The translations under genes and the position numbers were made by a program. 64,000 nucleotides of DNA from Chitinophagaceae bacterium T5-Br10_B2g13 (GTDB taxonomy: Bacteria > Bacteroidota > Rhodothermia > Balneolales > Balneolaceae): contig LKNA01000001.1 of assembly GCA_001564065.1 (NCBI GenBank), forward strand, positions 1 to 64,000, read 5' to 3'. The notes under the pieces are model-generated. The model was not told the DNA's origin, ran no database searches, and saw only the letters and a program-made list of their open reading frames with translations. This document shows, piece after piece, positions 45,753 through 57,500 of this stretch (position 1 is its first letter; every line of letters starts with the position of its first letter).

Positions 45753-48638
45753 TCACTCTACCCGGCCTGCTGCCATTACTTTAAATCCATTTCCGTTTTC
45801 GATACTTAGATCTGCTCCTATTCGTTCAGCCCTCATCTTCATATTTCTCAATCCCTGTCCCGATTTTCTTAAACTTTCAGATCCCGTGCCATTATCTTCC
45901 ACCTTCAGATCAAAACTGTTACCATCAAACGAAAATCGTATTTGAGCACGTGTGGCGTTCGAGTGTTTTATAATATTGTTTACGGCCTCTTTAAATATCA
46001 AGTAGATGTTTTCCTTAGCCTGAACGGGGAGCTTCTCATTCATTTTCAGATCATCAAAATGGTAAATAACTTCACACGGTTTGTTACTAAAAACCTGATT
46101 CACATAATCCTGCATCCGGTCAGTAAGGTCACCGGCGGTATCGTTTCGGGCGTCAATAGACCATACAATATCATCCAGGCTGGTTACAATTTTCCGGCTC
46201 TGCTCCCCTAATTGACTCAGTGTTTCCCGCATTTCGTTACTGATCTCACCTGCCTGTAAAAAGTCGGTCTGAAGAGCCAGCTCTGTAAGAGATGAGCCAA
46301 CATCATCATGCAGATCGCTGGCAATTTGAACCCTCATCTTTTCAATTTCCACCTGCTTGCTCACCCGATAGTAGTGTATGATAAAAAGTATTAGCCCGCC
46401 GAAAGAAGCCGTTGCCAAAAGAATAAACCACCATTGGAAATAGAAAGGAGGCAGGATTGTAAATCCAAACTGCAGGGTTTTTTCACTTTCTGCGCCATCC
46501 GCATTGTAGGCTCTTACCTGGAGTGAATAATCGCCCGGTGGCAGTCCGGGATAACGGATCTCATTTTCCCTAGTTATTGTCCAATCATTACTCATTCCTC
46601 GTAAACGATGTTGGTAAATAATCTGGTCAGGAGCTTCAAAAGTTAATCCCGTAACCGTAGCCTGAAGAAAGTTTGAATCGTGGGTGAGACGATACTCCCT
46701 TCCGGGAAGCATATCGCGGCCACTAATCGAGAGGGATTCAAATTCAAGCCCCGGTGCTGCTTCATTATTTTCAATCCTATTGGGGAAAAAACGACTTAAA
46801 CCCTCCACAGTTCCGAGCCAGATAGAGCCGTCAGATGCCAGAAACGATCCGCCTGCATTTAGCTCATTGGCAATTAATCCCTGGCTGTTAGTAAATGTAC
46901 GGTAGGATTGCATCCGTTCGAGCTCAGTTTCCGATGCGTAAAACTCATCCTTTCTAAACAGATAGAGCCCGCGATTTGTACCAAACCAATACCGGTTATC
47001 CCGGTCCTGAATTGTAAAGTAGAAAATGGTTTCAACCTGGTTGGAGCGAATTAATCTCTCTACTCTGTTGTCGCGATAGCGCGCAGGGCCATTAAAGGTA
47101 GAAAACCACTTCTCACCGAGATGATCTATGAAAATTTGTATAACACCGTTGCTCGGCAGTCCGTCTGCAATGGTTATAGTTTCAAACTCCCCCTCGTGAT
47201 ATTTTGCCACACCACCGTAGGTGGCTAACCATATTGCACCGTCTTCATCCTGTTTGATATCCATCACGGTATTGTTGAGAAGAACATTGGAAGTGTTGTA
47301 GTGGTCATATCCGTCGTCCCGAAGCCGAAATACGCCATCGTTATAAGTCCCGATCCAATACTCGTTATTCTCCAAATCTTCGTGAATGCTCCTCACCGAC
47401 TGAAAGTTGATATTAAAAGCCTCAAAGTCAGTAAACCTCTCCCCTTCGTAAATTGAGATCCCTTCACGGGTTCCAACCCAAAATCGATCCCGGCTGTCTG
47501 ATAAAAAAGTGTATACCTTATTATCCGTAAGTCCAACGGACTCATCAAAAACCTGAAAATTTTCTCCATCATATAGAACGGCACCACCACCGTACGTAGC
47601 AATCCAGACATTACCGTTTGGATCTTCAGCGAAACCGGTCACTACATTATTGGGCAGACCGGTGTCAATATTATAGCTTTGAAACAGTTCACCTGAATAG
47701 TGAGTAATCCCCCCACCCAACGTCCCCAGCCATAAATTCCCTTCGCGATCGATAATGCTGGAGTAAATTATCGTTGCAGGCAGCCCATTTTCGCGATTGT
47801 AATTCTTGAACGATTGGCCGTCAAATAGAGAGAGTCCGTTTTCTGTTCCAACCCAAATTCGATCATAGGCCTGAACGGTAATGGTAAGCACCCGATTGTT
47901 GTTGAGCCCCTGGTCTTGATTGTAGAGTTGAAACTCACCATCCCTGAACAGTACAAGTCCCTCACGGGAAGCTATCCACAACCTGTTATACCTATCCACA
48001 ACTACATTTTGAACGCGAACTTCCGGAAGACCTTCTTCATCACCGAAATAATCACATCTGCCATCTTCCAGCCGGAAAAGTCCTTCATCTGATGCTACCC
48101 AAATTACACCATCCTCTGTCTGAGCCAATCCGTTTGCAGTTTGTATACCAAGATCATTCTCATCACTATAGTGGACCAATTCATCCTCGCTGTTCAGCCT
48201 CCACAAACCTCTGCCGGAGGTACCTATCCAAATAGTGCCAAGAAAATCTTCAAAAAAAGCAAAGATGGGAGTTCCCGAGAGTTCAGCCAGATGTTCGGGC
48301 GTATAAAGGGAATCATCACTGATAATTGAAATTCCACTTTCGGTACCTACCCAAACCCTCTCTTTTGAATCCTCAAAAAGAGTGTGCACTCTATTATTTG
48401 CGAGTCCATTTTCTTCGTAGTACTGTCGAAAACTTTTCCCGTCAAACCGGTTCAGTCCATAGCCGGTAGCCACCCAAATATACCCCTTTGAATCCTGAAT
48501 CAGATCATGGGCAACCGACTCACTTAGCCCAATTTCGATAGAGTAGTTACGGAATGGTAGAATCTGAGCCGTAGCCATCTCCTGTACCGCAAATATAATG
48601 AGGATTAAAGCCGCTATTTTTTTACTAAAGTCCATCAA
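45753..48638 (-). CDS. Two-component regulator-propeller sensor histidine kinase (Reg_prop/Y_Y_Y/HisKA_3)
   Basis: ORF 961 aa; repeated IWVGT(E/R)xG(L/I)S propeller repeats, Y_Y_Y-like domain, TM, IASDLHDDVGSSLTELALQ, VEDNGTGS. Confidence 0.95.
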   Translation of the reverse strand: MMDFSKKIAALILIIFAVQEMATAQILPFRNYSIEIGLSESVAHDLIQDSKGYIWVATGYGLNRFDGKSFRQYYEENGLANNRVHTLFEDSKERVWVGTESGISIISDDSLYTPEHLAELSGTPIFAFFEDFLGTIWIGTSGRGLWRLNSEDELVHYSDENDLGIQTANGLAQTEDGVIWVASDEGLFRLEDGRCDYFGDEEGLPEVRVQNVVVDRYNRLWIASREGLVLFRDGEFQLYNQDQGLNNNRVLTITVQAYDRIWVGTENGLSLFDGQSFKNYNRENGLPATIIYSSIIDREGNLWLGTLGGGITHYSGELFQSYNIDTGLPNNVVTGFAEDPNGNVWIATYGGGAVLYDGENFQVFDESVGLTDNKVYTFLSDSRDRFWVGTREGISIYEGERFTDFEAFNINFQSVRSIHEDLENNEYWIGTYNDGVFRLRDDGYDHYNTSNVLLNNTVMDIKQDEDGAIWLATYGGVAKYHEGEFETITIADGLPSNGVIQIFIDHLGEKWFSTFNGPARYRDNRVERLIRSNQVETIFYFTIQDRDNRYWFGTNRGLYLFRKDEFYASETELERMQSYRTFTNSQGLIANELNAGGSFLASDGSIWLGTVEGLSRFFPNRIENNEAAPGLEFESLSISGRDMLPGREYRLTHDSNFLQATVTGLTFEAPDQIIYQHRLRGMSNDWTITRENEIRYPGLPPGDYSLQVRAYNADGAESEKTLQFGFTILPPFYFQWWFILLATASFGGLILFIIHYYRVSKQVEIEKMRVQIASDLHDDVGSSLTELALQTDFLQAGEISNEMRETLSQLGEQSRKIVTSLDDIVWSIDARNDTAGDLTDRMQDYVNQVFSNKPCEVIYHFDDLKMNEKLPVQAKENIYLIFKEAVNNIIKHSNATRAQIRFSFDGNSFDLKVEDNGTGSESLRKSGQGLRNMKMRAERIGADLSIENGNGFKVMAAGRVE

Positions 48639-48760
48639 AATAAGCTAACAACTTCCTGCAAAGGAGCAAATCACATATTCATGCGGTTTGCGATTTGATC
48701 TATTCCCGGGTCAGGGATAAAGCGGAGTACAACAGTGAATGTATAGTCCTGCCAAAAACA

Positions 48761-48788
48761 GAAAAAGCTCCCATACTGGAGCTTTTTC
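48761..48788 (-). terminator. Terminator downstream of rpoD
   Basis: GAAAAAGCTCC-cata-CTGGAGCTTTTTC. Confidence 0.75.
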
Positions 48789-48810
48789 AAATCTGATAAG
48801 TTTCTATACG

Positions 48811-49665
48811 TTAGCCGAGATATGCTCTCAAAGCTGCGCTTCTGTTGTGATGACGAAGCTTACGAAGTGCTTTCTCTTTAATCTGGCGAACACGTTCCCG
48901 TGTAAGATCAAAACGTTCACCGATCTCTTCGAGTGTAAGTGAGTGTTCACGGCCGATTCCAAAATAGAGGCGAATAACTTCAGCTTCCCTTTTTGTGAGT
49001 TTGGAAAGTGCTCTTTCAATCTCCACTTTCAAAGACTCACCCATCAATTCGTTATCCGGGTTAGGAATCTCCTCATTTTCAAGGACATCCAACAGCCTGT
49101 TATCCTCTCCCTGAGCAAAAGGTGCGTCCATCGAGAGATGTCGACCGGAAATCTTTAGGGTGTCAGCCACTTCAGATACCGTCATTTCCAAACTTTCGGC
49201 AAGTTCAGCTGCAGAAGGTACACGTTCGTACTCCTGCTCTAATTTTGAAAGCTCTTTACCGATTTTGTTTAGAGCACCAACACGGTTCAGTGGCAATCGA
49301 ACGATACGACTCTGCTCGGCAAGTGCCTGAAGAATAGATTGTCGAATCCACCAAACAGCATACGAGATAAACTTAAATCCACGGGTTTCATCAAAACGCT
49401 TTGCAGCTTTAATCAAACCGAGGTTACCTTCGTTAATTAAATCTCCGAGTGATAATCCTTGATTCTGATACTGTTTTGCTACAGAAACAACAAAACGAAG
49501 GTTGGCTTTGGTGAGTTCTTCAAGTGCCCTTTGCGATCCTTTTTGAATCTCCTTAGCAAGACGAACCTCGTCGTCTGGGGTGATGAGCTTCTCTTTTCCT
49601 ATTTCGTGTAAGTATCGATCTAAAGATTCAGATTCGCGGGTAGAAATTCCTGAACTTTTTGCCAC
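48811..49665 (-). CDS. rpoD: Primary RNA polymerase sigma factor (sigma70/SigA)
   Basis: ORF 284 aa; [10 protein letters not shown]-type region 2 ([61 protein letters not shown]), region 4 [30 protein letters not shown]. Confidence 0.96.
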   Translation of the reverse strand: MAKSSGISTRESESLDRYLHEIGKEKLITPDDEVRLAKEIQKGSQRALEELTKANLRFVVSVAKQYQNQGLSLGDLINEGNLGLIKAAKRFDETRGFKFISYAVWWIRQSILQALAEQSRIVRLPLNRVGALNKIGKELSKLEQEYERVPSAAELAESLEMTVSEVADTLKISGRHLSMDAPFAQGEDNRLLDVLENEEIPNPDNELMGESLKVEIERALSKLTKREAEVIRLYFGIGREHSLTLEEIGERFDLTRERVRQIKEKALRKLRHHNRSAALRAYLG

Positions 49666-49826
49666 GTTATATAAAGATTTCTTTAAAAGTTGTGCTTGCG
49701 CCTGTGATCTGCTATTGCAACGAGCAGTGATGAATATTGTTGTTAGTCACCCAAAACTCGAACTGTTTAAGATACAAACAAAATGTATTCTTTTGAAATT
49801 GGATTTGCTGCTTTATTTGTCAATGA

Positions 49827-51002
49827 TTATAAAGCTTTATCCAAAAAAGATGTTCCCGGAAGCGGGTTCTTAATATCAAAGAAATCCAGAACAGATGCGG
49901 CTACATCGGAGAACGTACCCCTGATACCCAAATCCTCTCCAACAGTTCCGGAACCGTTTACTGCAAGCAGAGGCACAAATTCTCTGGTATGGTCCGTGCT
50001 GTCATCTGTTGGGTCATTACCGTGGTCGCCGATAAATACCAGCATATCCCCATCCTCAAGTTTATTGACCATTGCCGGTATAGCCCGGTCAATCTCTTCC
50101 AATGCTTTTGCAAAACCTTCTGGATCCTGGCGATGTCCATATTTTTGGTCAGTGTCTATCAGGTTTACAAACACGAAACTTTTTTCAATTCCGGCACTCA
50201 TCAAACTCAACGTTTGTGACAGGCCTTCTGCATTACTTTTTGTACGCCTGTACTGGTCGAATCCCTCTTCAGCAAAAAGGTCAATAATTTTTCCGATTGA
50301 ATAGGTCTTCACCCCACTATCCTGCAGCAGAGACATTAAATTTGGTTTAGGCGGGATCATCGAATAGTCATGGCGATCGTCTGAAAGTCTTTCAAAATTA
50401 CCGGGCTCTCCGTGGAATGGCCTGGCAATAACGCGCCCCACGCCGTGTTCTCCCGTCATAACTTCGTTTCTGGCATAATCACACCACTCATAGAGCTTAT
50501 CCAGCGGAACAACATTCACATGGCAGGCGATCTGAAATACACTATCAGCGGAGGTATATACAATCGGTTTTCCTGTTTTGATGTGCTCTTCGCCGTAATC
50601 GCGGATCACATCTGTTCCCGAGTATGGAAGATTTGCCAAAACACCCTGCGTCCCGGTTTTCTCACAAAACTTGTTTATCACATCTTCAGGGAAGCCATTC
50701 GGATACGTTGGAAATGGCTGATCCAGATGGATACCGGCAATTTCCCAGTGCCCGGTTGTAGAATCTTTTCCGGCCGATACTTCACGCATTTTCCCAAAGC
50801 TTGCAAGCGGCTGATCAAATTTATCAACAGACTGTAAAGGTTCTATATTACCGAGGCCAAGCCGTTCAAAGTTGGGAAGCTTTACGCCGGTATGCTCCAA
50901 TACATGCCCCAGTGTATTTGTCCCTTCGTCTCCGTAATGGGCGGCATCTTCCTGCGCGCCGATCCCCAAACCATCAATTACTACCACAAAAAATCTTGGC
51001 AT
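49827..51002 (-). CDS. deoB: Phosphopentomutase
   Basis: ORF 391 aa; FFVVVIDGLGIGAQEDAAHYGDEGTNTLGHV, GKDSTTGHWEIAG, FVNLIDTDQKYGHRQDPEGFAKAL, FIGDHGNDPT. Confidence 0.96.
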   Translation of the reverse strand: MPRFFVVVIDGLGIGAQEDAAHYGDEGTNTLGHVLEHTGVKLPNFERLGLGNIEPLQSVDKFDQPLASFGKMREVSAGKDSTTGHWEIAGIHLDQPFPTYPNGFPEDVINKFCEKTGTQGVLANLPYSGTDVIRDYGEEHIKTGKPIVYTSADSVFQIACHVNVVPLDKLYEWCDYARNEVMTGEHGVGRVIARPFHGEPGNFERLSDDRHDYSMIPPKPNLMSLLQDSGVKTYSIGKIIDLFAEEGFDQYRRTKSNAEGLSQTLSLMSAGIEKSFVFVNLIDTDQKYGHRQDPEGFAKALEEIDRAIPAMVNKLEDGDMLVFIGDHGNDPTDDSTDHTREFVPLLAVNGSGTVGEDLGIRGTFSDVAASVLDFFDIKNPLPGTSFLDKAL

Positions 51003-51018
51003 TAATTCAATTTTTAAA

Positions 51019-52482
51019 TTAAAAGTTACTGGCTGACCGGGTCTGGTTTCCTTTTAATGAATCGGAGAGCTCCCGTTTAGCTTTTTTGATCTGATCGTGC
51101 AAGTCACCGCTATCGGGTTCAATCTCTATCATACCGTATGTGAGTGATAAATCGACCTTAGGCCCTCCCAGGAGCTCTACGGGTTTCTCCAATTTAGAGT
51201 CAACAGAGGAGATCCACTTCTCACACAACTGATCATCTTTACCGGTAATAAGTACCGGGTAGATATAGTCTGAATTGAAACCAACAATGCCCGATGAACC
51301 GTTTCTTCCCGGATTCAGCAGATTAACCACTACTCTTTGCAGCCTTTTCAAATCTTCGAGCCTTAATCTGGATCGCAGTTCCTGCAAATGATTAATCGTT
51401 ACAAACCCAAACCACGTTCTCTCTCCCGTTTTCCCCGCTCTTTCTATCTGAGTTGCAAGAGTTCGCTCCCACACTTCAGGGATAAAACTGCCATATTCGC
51501 TTGTAAGAATATCTTTGTCTACGTCAACCTTCCCCTGATTTACCTGAATAGAGAGCGATGCCGTGCGCACCAGGTTTTTAATCTTATGCTTTACAGAATC
51601 TTTAAATGTAAGTGGATTCTTGTCGTATGCTAACACAACTGCATGGCGACGATCATGAATCATAATCGGAATGGCATAGGTTGCACCGTCCGTATTTTCC
51701 TCTGCCCTGGAAATTCGTTTAGGATTTTGATTAAAGTGAATGGCAAAAACATCCCTGCCTTTTTGAAGAGCGTCGTACGCCACACTTTTCTCCTCCATCA
51801 GCAGGCCAAGCATCGGATAGTCGGGTGATTTTAGTGATCGCATAATACTGCACCAGCTATCCATACCGCGGGCAATTACTGTAACGCCACCTGAGCGCAA
51901 AAGCTTCTGTATCTCTTCAGCCATCACCTTTAGTGCTTCAGCCTTGTGCAGTTTTGGAGTGATTTTTTCTAAAGACTCATCATACTTTTTCCACTCTTTC
52001 TCATTTTCATAGAGATCGGTAAGCTCCAGGTAAGTGTTCAACAAATTCAGAAGTGCATTTCTGTACGCAGATATCACATCATCATAGTCAGTTTGGTTGA
52101 TCTGAAACTCAGTTTCAACCACGGTTACCGCAACCGTTTCGCCATTGTTGATAAACGGAATAAGCGTGAGGAATCTGACCGGTACATGATCGTGGTAATG
52201 GGTAAGATCAGTAACTGAAAAATCTTCTTCAACTTTTAGCTGAATGACATTCTCAATCTCTTTAAAGCTATCGAGATAATACTCCTCAAAAGCAATTCGA
52301 TCTTTAAACATCACATTTGGCAGAATCGTAGAGCTTGTTTCAAGCACAAACTGCCCCCTGGTTCGATTAACCCAATACATATATACCGTATCCGCCTCCG
52401 TCGATTTACGCAATAGCTGCATAATATCTTCAACGGCATGTTTAAATTCGAAAAGTGCCTTTTCTTCTCGCTTATTGTCCAT
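51019..52482 (-). CDS. GAF-like sensory/unknown-function protein
   Basis: ORF 487 aa; two GAF-like regions, C-terminal region with degenerate GGDEF-like fold spacing; no clear catalytic motif. Confidence 0.6.
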   Translation of the reverse strand: MDNKREEKALFEFKHAVEDIMQLLRKSTEADTVYMYWVNRTRGQFVLETSSTILPNVMFKDRIAFEEYYLDSFKEIENVIQLKVEEDFSVTDLTHYHDHVPVRFLTLIPFINNGETVAVTVVETEFQINQTDYDDVISAYRNALLNLLNTYLELTDLYENEKEWKKYDESLEKITPKLHKAEALKVMAEEIQKLLRSGGVTVIARGMDSWCSIMRSLKSPDYPMLGLLMEEKSVAYDALQKGRDVFAIHFNQNPKRISRAEENTDGATYAIPIMIHDRRHAVVLAYDKNPLTFKDSVKHKIKNLVRTASLSIQVNQGKVDVDKDILTSEYGSFIPEVWERTLATQIERAGKTGERTWFGFVTINHLQELRSRLRLEDLKRLQRVVVNLLNPGRNGSSGIVGFNSDYIYPVLITGKDDQLCEKWISSVDSKLEKPVELLGGPKVDLSLTYGMIEIEPDSGDLHDQIKKAKRELSDSLKGNQTRSASNF

Positions 52483-52496
52483 CGATATCTGATTAT

Positions 52497-54290
52497 TTAG
52501 AGACTATCTGCCAGCTTTTCCGCTTGATCGATCATAGACTCGAACAGATCGAGTCCCCTGTTCCAAAAGCCTGCGTCGCGAATATCTATATCCATCTTGC
52601 CAACAATATTGTGGGGCCAGTCTGATCCGCCCGCCTCGAGGAGCTCAATATACCGATCTGAAAATCCATTTTTTTGATTTTTATACGCATCATAAAGTGC
52701 CAGTACCAGCAGCTCTCCAAACGCATAAGCATAAACATATCCGGGTGTATGTAGAAAATGAGGGATATAGCACCACCAGAGTTTATACTCATCAGTGATC
52801 GTAACAGCATCTCCATAGAGATCTTTTTGTGTTTCTGTCCAGTGTCTGGAAAACTCCTCTGTGGTTAGCTCACCCTCCTGGCGCCGGGCTGTATGTATTC
52901 TGTCTTCAAAGCGATTCATTGAAATCTGCCGAAATACAGTAGCTATGGTATCATCAATTTTACTGACTAAAAGAGCCAGCTTTTCTTTCGGATCGTCAAT
53001 GTTATCCATCAGCTTATTAAATACAAGCATTTCCCCAAAAACAGACGCGGTTTCAGCCGTCGTCAGCGGTGTTGAGGATTGAAGCTCCCCCTGTTTTCTC
53101 GAAAGATATTGATGAACTCCATGACCCAGTTCATGCGCCAGCGTTTGAACATCACGGAGCTGTCCGTCAAAATTCATAAATACATAGGGATGAACATTTG
53201 TCACCGTGCTAGCTGAATAAGCACCTCCTCTTTTTCCGGGACGAATAGCAGCATCAATCCACTTTTTATCAAAAAACTCAGATGCAATAGATTTCATACG
53301 TGGATGAAAGTCACCATAGGCTTCCAGAACCATCGACTTTGCTTTTTCCCACTCAATCGTCTCCCTGTTTTTGGCAATCGGGGCATACCGATCGTAATCA
53401 AACATTTCATCCACGCCCAGAAGTTTCTTCTTGAGTTTATAATAACGCTGAACCAGCTCATACCGACCGGTTACGGCAGTAATCAGTGCTTCAACGGTTT
53501 CGTTATCGGTTTGATTTGAAAGGTTTCTGGATGATATCCAGCTATCATAGCCGCGGAGTTTGTCGTTGGTGTGCTTATCAGCCAGTAGAGTATTAAAAAT
53601 AAAGGTAAGCGAACGGGATAATTCACTGAACGTTTCGGTTAATGACTGATGGGCCCTTTTTCTCAGGTCCCTGTCCGGGCTGTGAAGTTTGCTTAAAACC
53701 TGCTGCTCGGTCATCTCCTCGCCATCCAGTTCGAAGCGAGCTGCGCCAAGTGTTTCATCAAAATATCGGTTCCAGGCCGACCGCTCGGTTACAGATTTGG
53801 CACTCATCACCCGTTCGGCATCTTCAGTAAGTGTGTGATCTTTATACATTCTGGATATACGCAGATAGTGTCTCCAGGGCGATAGTTCTTTCGAATTTAT
53901 GAGTTCTCCGGCACGGCCGTCGTCCACTTTCATCCACTCTACATCAAAAAAGACCAGCTTCTGGCTCAGATCGGAACCAAGCTCATTGGCCTCCTGTAAT
54001 AATTTACCCAGTCTTGCATCTTCGGTATTTGTAGACCATATCAGATGAGAGTAGGAGCCGATTTTACCGGCACGCTGAATCAGCGATTCATACGCTCTCA
54101 GCGCATCCGCAAACTCAGAAGCAGATAGAGAAGCAATTCTGCCATGATATTTTTCTGCAAATTCATCTGCCTCTTTCAGTAAGTTCTTTTTATCCTGTTG
54201 CAGTTTCGGGTCGTCCGGCGAATTGTAAAGATCCGAAAGGTCCCATGCTACGTTCTCAGCCCCTGTTTTGGTTTTATTTTTACTACTCAT
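52497..54290 (-). CDS. pepF: M3 family oligoendopeptidase F
   Basis: ORF 597 aa; TLAHELGHGVHQYLSRKQ (HExxH), LTTAETASVFGEMLVF. Confidence 0.95.
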   Translation of the reverse strand: MSSKNKTKTGAENVAWDLSDLYNSPDDPKLQQDKKNLLKEADEFAEKYHGRIASLSASEFADALRAYESLIQRAGKIGSYSHLIWSTNTEDARLGKLLQEANELGSDLSQKLVFFDVEWMKVDDGRAGELINSKELSPWRHYLRISRMYKDHTLTEDAERVMSAKSVTERSAWNRYFDETLGAARFELDGEEMTEQQVLSKLHSPDRDLRKRAHQSLTETFSELSRSLTFIFNTLLADKHTNDKLRGYDSWISSRNLSNQTDNETVEALITAVTGRYELVQRYYKLKKKLLGVDEMFDYDRYAPIAKNRETIEWEKAKSMVLEAYGDFHPRMKSIASEFFDKKWIDAAIRPGKRGGAYSASTVTNVHPYVFMNFDGQLRDVQTLAHELGHGVHQYLSRKQGELQSSTPLTTAETASVFGEMLVFNKLMDNIDDPKEKLALLVSKIDDTIATVFRQISMNRFEDRIHTARRQEGELTTEEFSRHWTETQKDLYGDAVTITDEYKLWWCYIPHFLHTPGYVYAYAFGELLVLALYDAYKNQKNGFSDRYIELLEAGGSDWPHNIVGKMDIDIRDAGFWNRGLDLFESMIDQAEKLADSL

Positions 54291-54537
54291 ATATAAAGCA
54301 CACCGTTAAGTATTTGAATATTCATTTTAACTGAATATAACGAATGAAATGCCTATGATGAACCGGGAATTAAGGTCAAATTAACACCTTAAATCTGAGG
54401 GATATTCATCGTATTTTAATAGTTAAATGGTTAATTTAACCACTTATAAAAAATTTTAAGCTCACAGCATCTTAATTCTGCTTTTACTCTTCATAGAGCA
54501 TTTTCACTATTGTGCTTTATGATCCGGTAGAAAATGA

Positions 54538-57500
54538 ATGTTTTATTTAGGAAAGTGTGAGCACAAATTCTGCCATACACATTTTTTAAACTCAACAAAA
54601 GACACACCCGCTGTTTTGAAATCACTTGAATCTGTATTTGGACCCAATTCGGCTCTAGTAGAAGAGCTTTACGAACAATATCAGACCGATCCAGACTCTG
54701 TTCCCAATCACTGGCGAAAATATTTCGACCAGATTGACGGAAACGAAATTCCTGCCCCTGAACAGACTGCAAAAAAACCTGCTAAATCTGAGAGAAAAGC
54801 AGAGCCGGAGACAAAGAAAACTCCTGCTAAAGAGAAAAAGGATAAAAAAGAAGTATCTGAACCATCCATCCCTGAAGGAGCTGAGCTTGTAAAGATTAAA
54901 GGCGTAGCCTCCAAAATTGTTGAAAACATGGATGAGAGTGTGGAGGTACCAACCGCCACCTCATTGCGCGTTCTTCCGGTTAAAATGCTGACCGAAGACC
55001 GGTCTATTGTTAACACTCACCTGCTCAAACGTGGTGAACCCAAAGCGTCTTTTACGCATTTTATAGCGTGGGCTGTTATCCGTGCACTGAAAGACTATCC
55101 GAGCATTAACGGATATTACACTCAAAAAGACGGTACCCATTACAAAGTAAAACCGGGACAGGTAAATCTAGGTATAGCCGTTGACCTGGAAAGCAGAGAC
55201 GGATCCAGAAATCTGGTAGTTCCAAATATTAAAGGCGTCGACAAGATGAACTTTAAAGAGTTCCTCTACGCCTACGCCGAAGTAATTGACAAAGCAAGAA
55301 ACGGTAAACTTGAGGTTTCTGATTTCCAGAATACCACAATAAGTGTAACCAACCCGGGCACCATTGGCACCGTCTCTTCTGTACCGCGCCTGATGAAAGG
55401 ACAAGGAGCTATTATTGCAACAGGTGCCATCAACTATCCGGCTGAATTTCAATCTATGGCACAGGATGTGCTCAATCAGCTGGGTGTTAGTAAAGTGATG
55501 ACTATGACCTGTACGTACGATCATCGTGTTATACAGGGGGCGGAATCAGGTATGTTTCTGCAAAAGGTTCATCAGCTGCTAAATGGTGAAGAAGATTTTT
55601 ATGATACCATTTTCCGTGACCTTGAGATTCCTTACCAACCCCTACCTTATGGTGAAGATAAGTATGAAGGTCAGCTGAGCGGAAAAGCTAACACTTTAGA
55701 GCAGGATCGACGAGCTATCGCTGTTTGGCGACTTATCAACATGTATCGCATGCGCGGACACGTACTTGCCGATCTTGACCCGCTGGGTTCAGGACCGGGA
55801 CAAAGCCCGGAGCTCGATCTTGAATATTATGGCCTGACTCTCTGGGATCTGGACCGTGAATTTTTCTGTGACGGACTGGGCGGCAAGAAAACAGCCAAAC
55901 TCAGGGATATCATTCAGCTACTCAGAAATACCTACTGTGGTAAAATCGGAGCTGAATATAAACACTTACTCGATCTGAAAGAGCGCAGATGGCTTCGGGA
56001 AACCATGGAGTCTACCACAAATACTCCAAACCTTTCTAAAGAAGAGAAGGAAGACATACTGCATAAGCTCAACCAGGCAATGGCCTTTGAGCAGTTTCTG
56101 CATAAAAAGTACATCGGGCACAAACGATTTTCACTTGAAGGGGCTGAAACCCTGATTCCGATGATGCACTTTCTGATGGAGAAGGCCGGTGAAAAAGATA
56201 TCGAGAAGTTTTTCCTTGGCATGGCTCATCGCGGGCGATTAAATATCCTCGTAAACATCATGAATAAGCCATACCGAAAAGTGTTCGCCGATTTTGAAGG
56301 GAACATCGATCCGGATACCATTCAGGGGTCCGGTGATGTGAAGTATCACCTTGGCTCGAAGGGTTCTTATGAAACCAAGAGTGGAAAAGATATTGAGCTT
56401 GAACTACTGCCCAACCCTAGTCACCTCGAAGCAGTAAATCCTGTTGTTGAAGGGGCTACCCGGGCCAGTCAGGATCACTACGATGGCGAAGATGTAGATC
56501 CCAAGAAGAAAATTGTACCTGTACTTATGCACGGTGATGCGGCATTTGCCGGTCAGGGTGTGGTTGCCGAAACGTTAAATATGTCGCAGCTAAGAGGCTA
56601 CGAAACCGGCGGTACTATTCACGTGATCATCAACAATCAGATTGGATTTACCACCCTTCCGGAAGATGCCCGTTCCACCGAATACGCATCTGACCTGGCA
56701 AAAATGATTCTGGCACCGATCTTCCACGTAAACGGTGATGACCCCGAAGCAGCTGTACATGCCATGAATATGGCAATAGATTACCGCCAGAAATTTGGCA
56801 AGGATGTTGTTATTGACCTGATTTGCTACCGTAAGCATGGGCATAACGAAGGTGATGAGCCGGCATTTACACAACCGGGAATGTATAAGGAGATCGAAAA
56901 TCACGATCCCACCCGAGATATTTATGTAAAAGAACTGCTCAGAAAAGGTGAATTCAGTGAAGAGGAAATTCAGGCAATTTTTGATGAGTTCGAAGAGCTG
57001 CTAAATGAGGCATTTGAAGATGCGAAAAGTTCACCGGCCCTTGAAGTGACCGATAAAATGCTTGATCGGACTGAAGAGGCACAAAAGGAACGAGTGGAAT
57101 TCCCGGACACTACATACTCAATGGATGAGTTGAAGGAAATTGCCGTTAAACTGAATACCGTACCCAAAAACTTCGATGCCAATCCAAAACTTCTGCGTCA
57201 GCTCGCAAAACGTGCCGATGCAGCACAGAAGAATGAAAAGAAAATCGACTGGGGGTTTGCTGAAGCACTCTCTTTTGGATCGCTTCTGAAAAGCGGACGA
57301 ACCATTCGACTGACCGGCCAGGATGTTGAGCGGGGTACGTTCTCCCACCGTCATGTTGTTCTGCACGGCACCGAAACTGCTCAGCGTTTTATACCGCTGA
57401 ACAATCTTTCTGACGAACAGGGTGCATTTTATCCCTACAACAGTTTACTGAGTGAATTCTCGGCTCTGGGTTATGAGTTTGGTTACTCTGCTGCCAAATT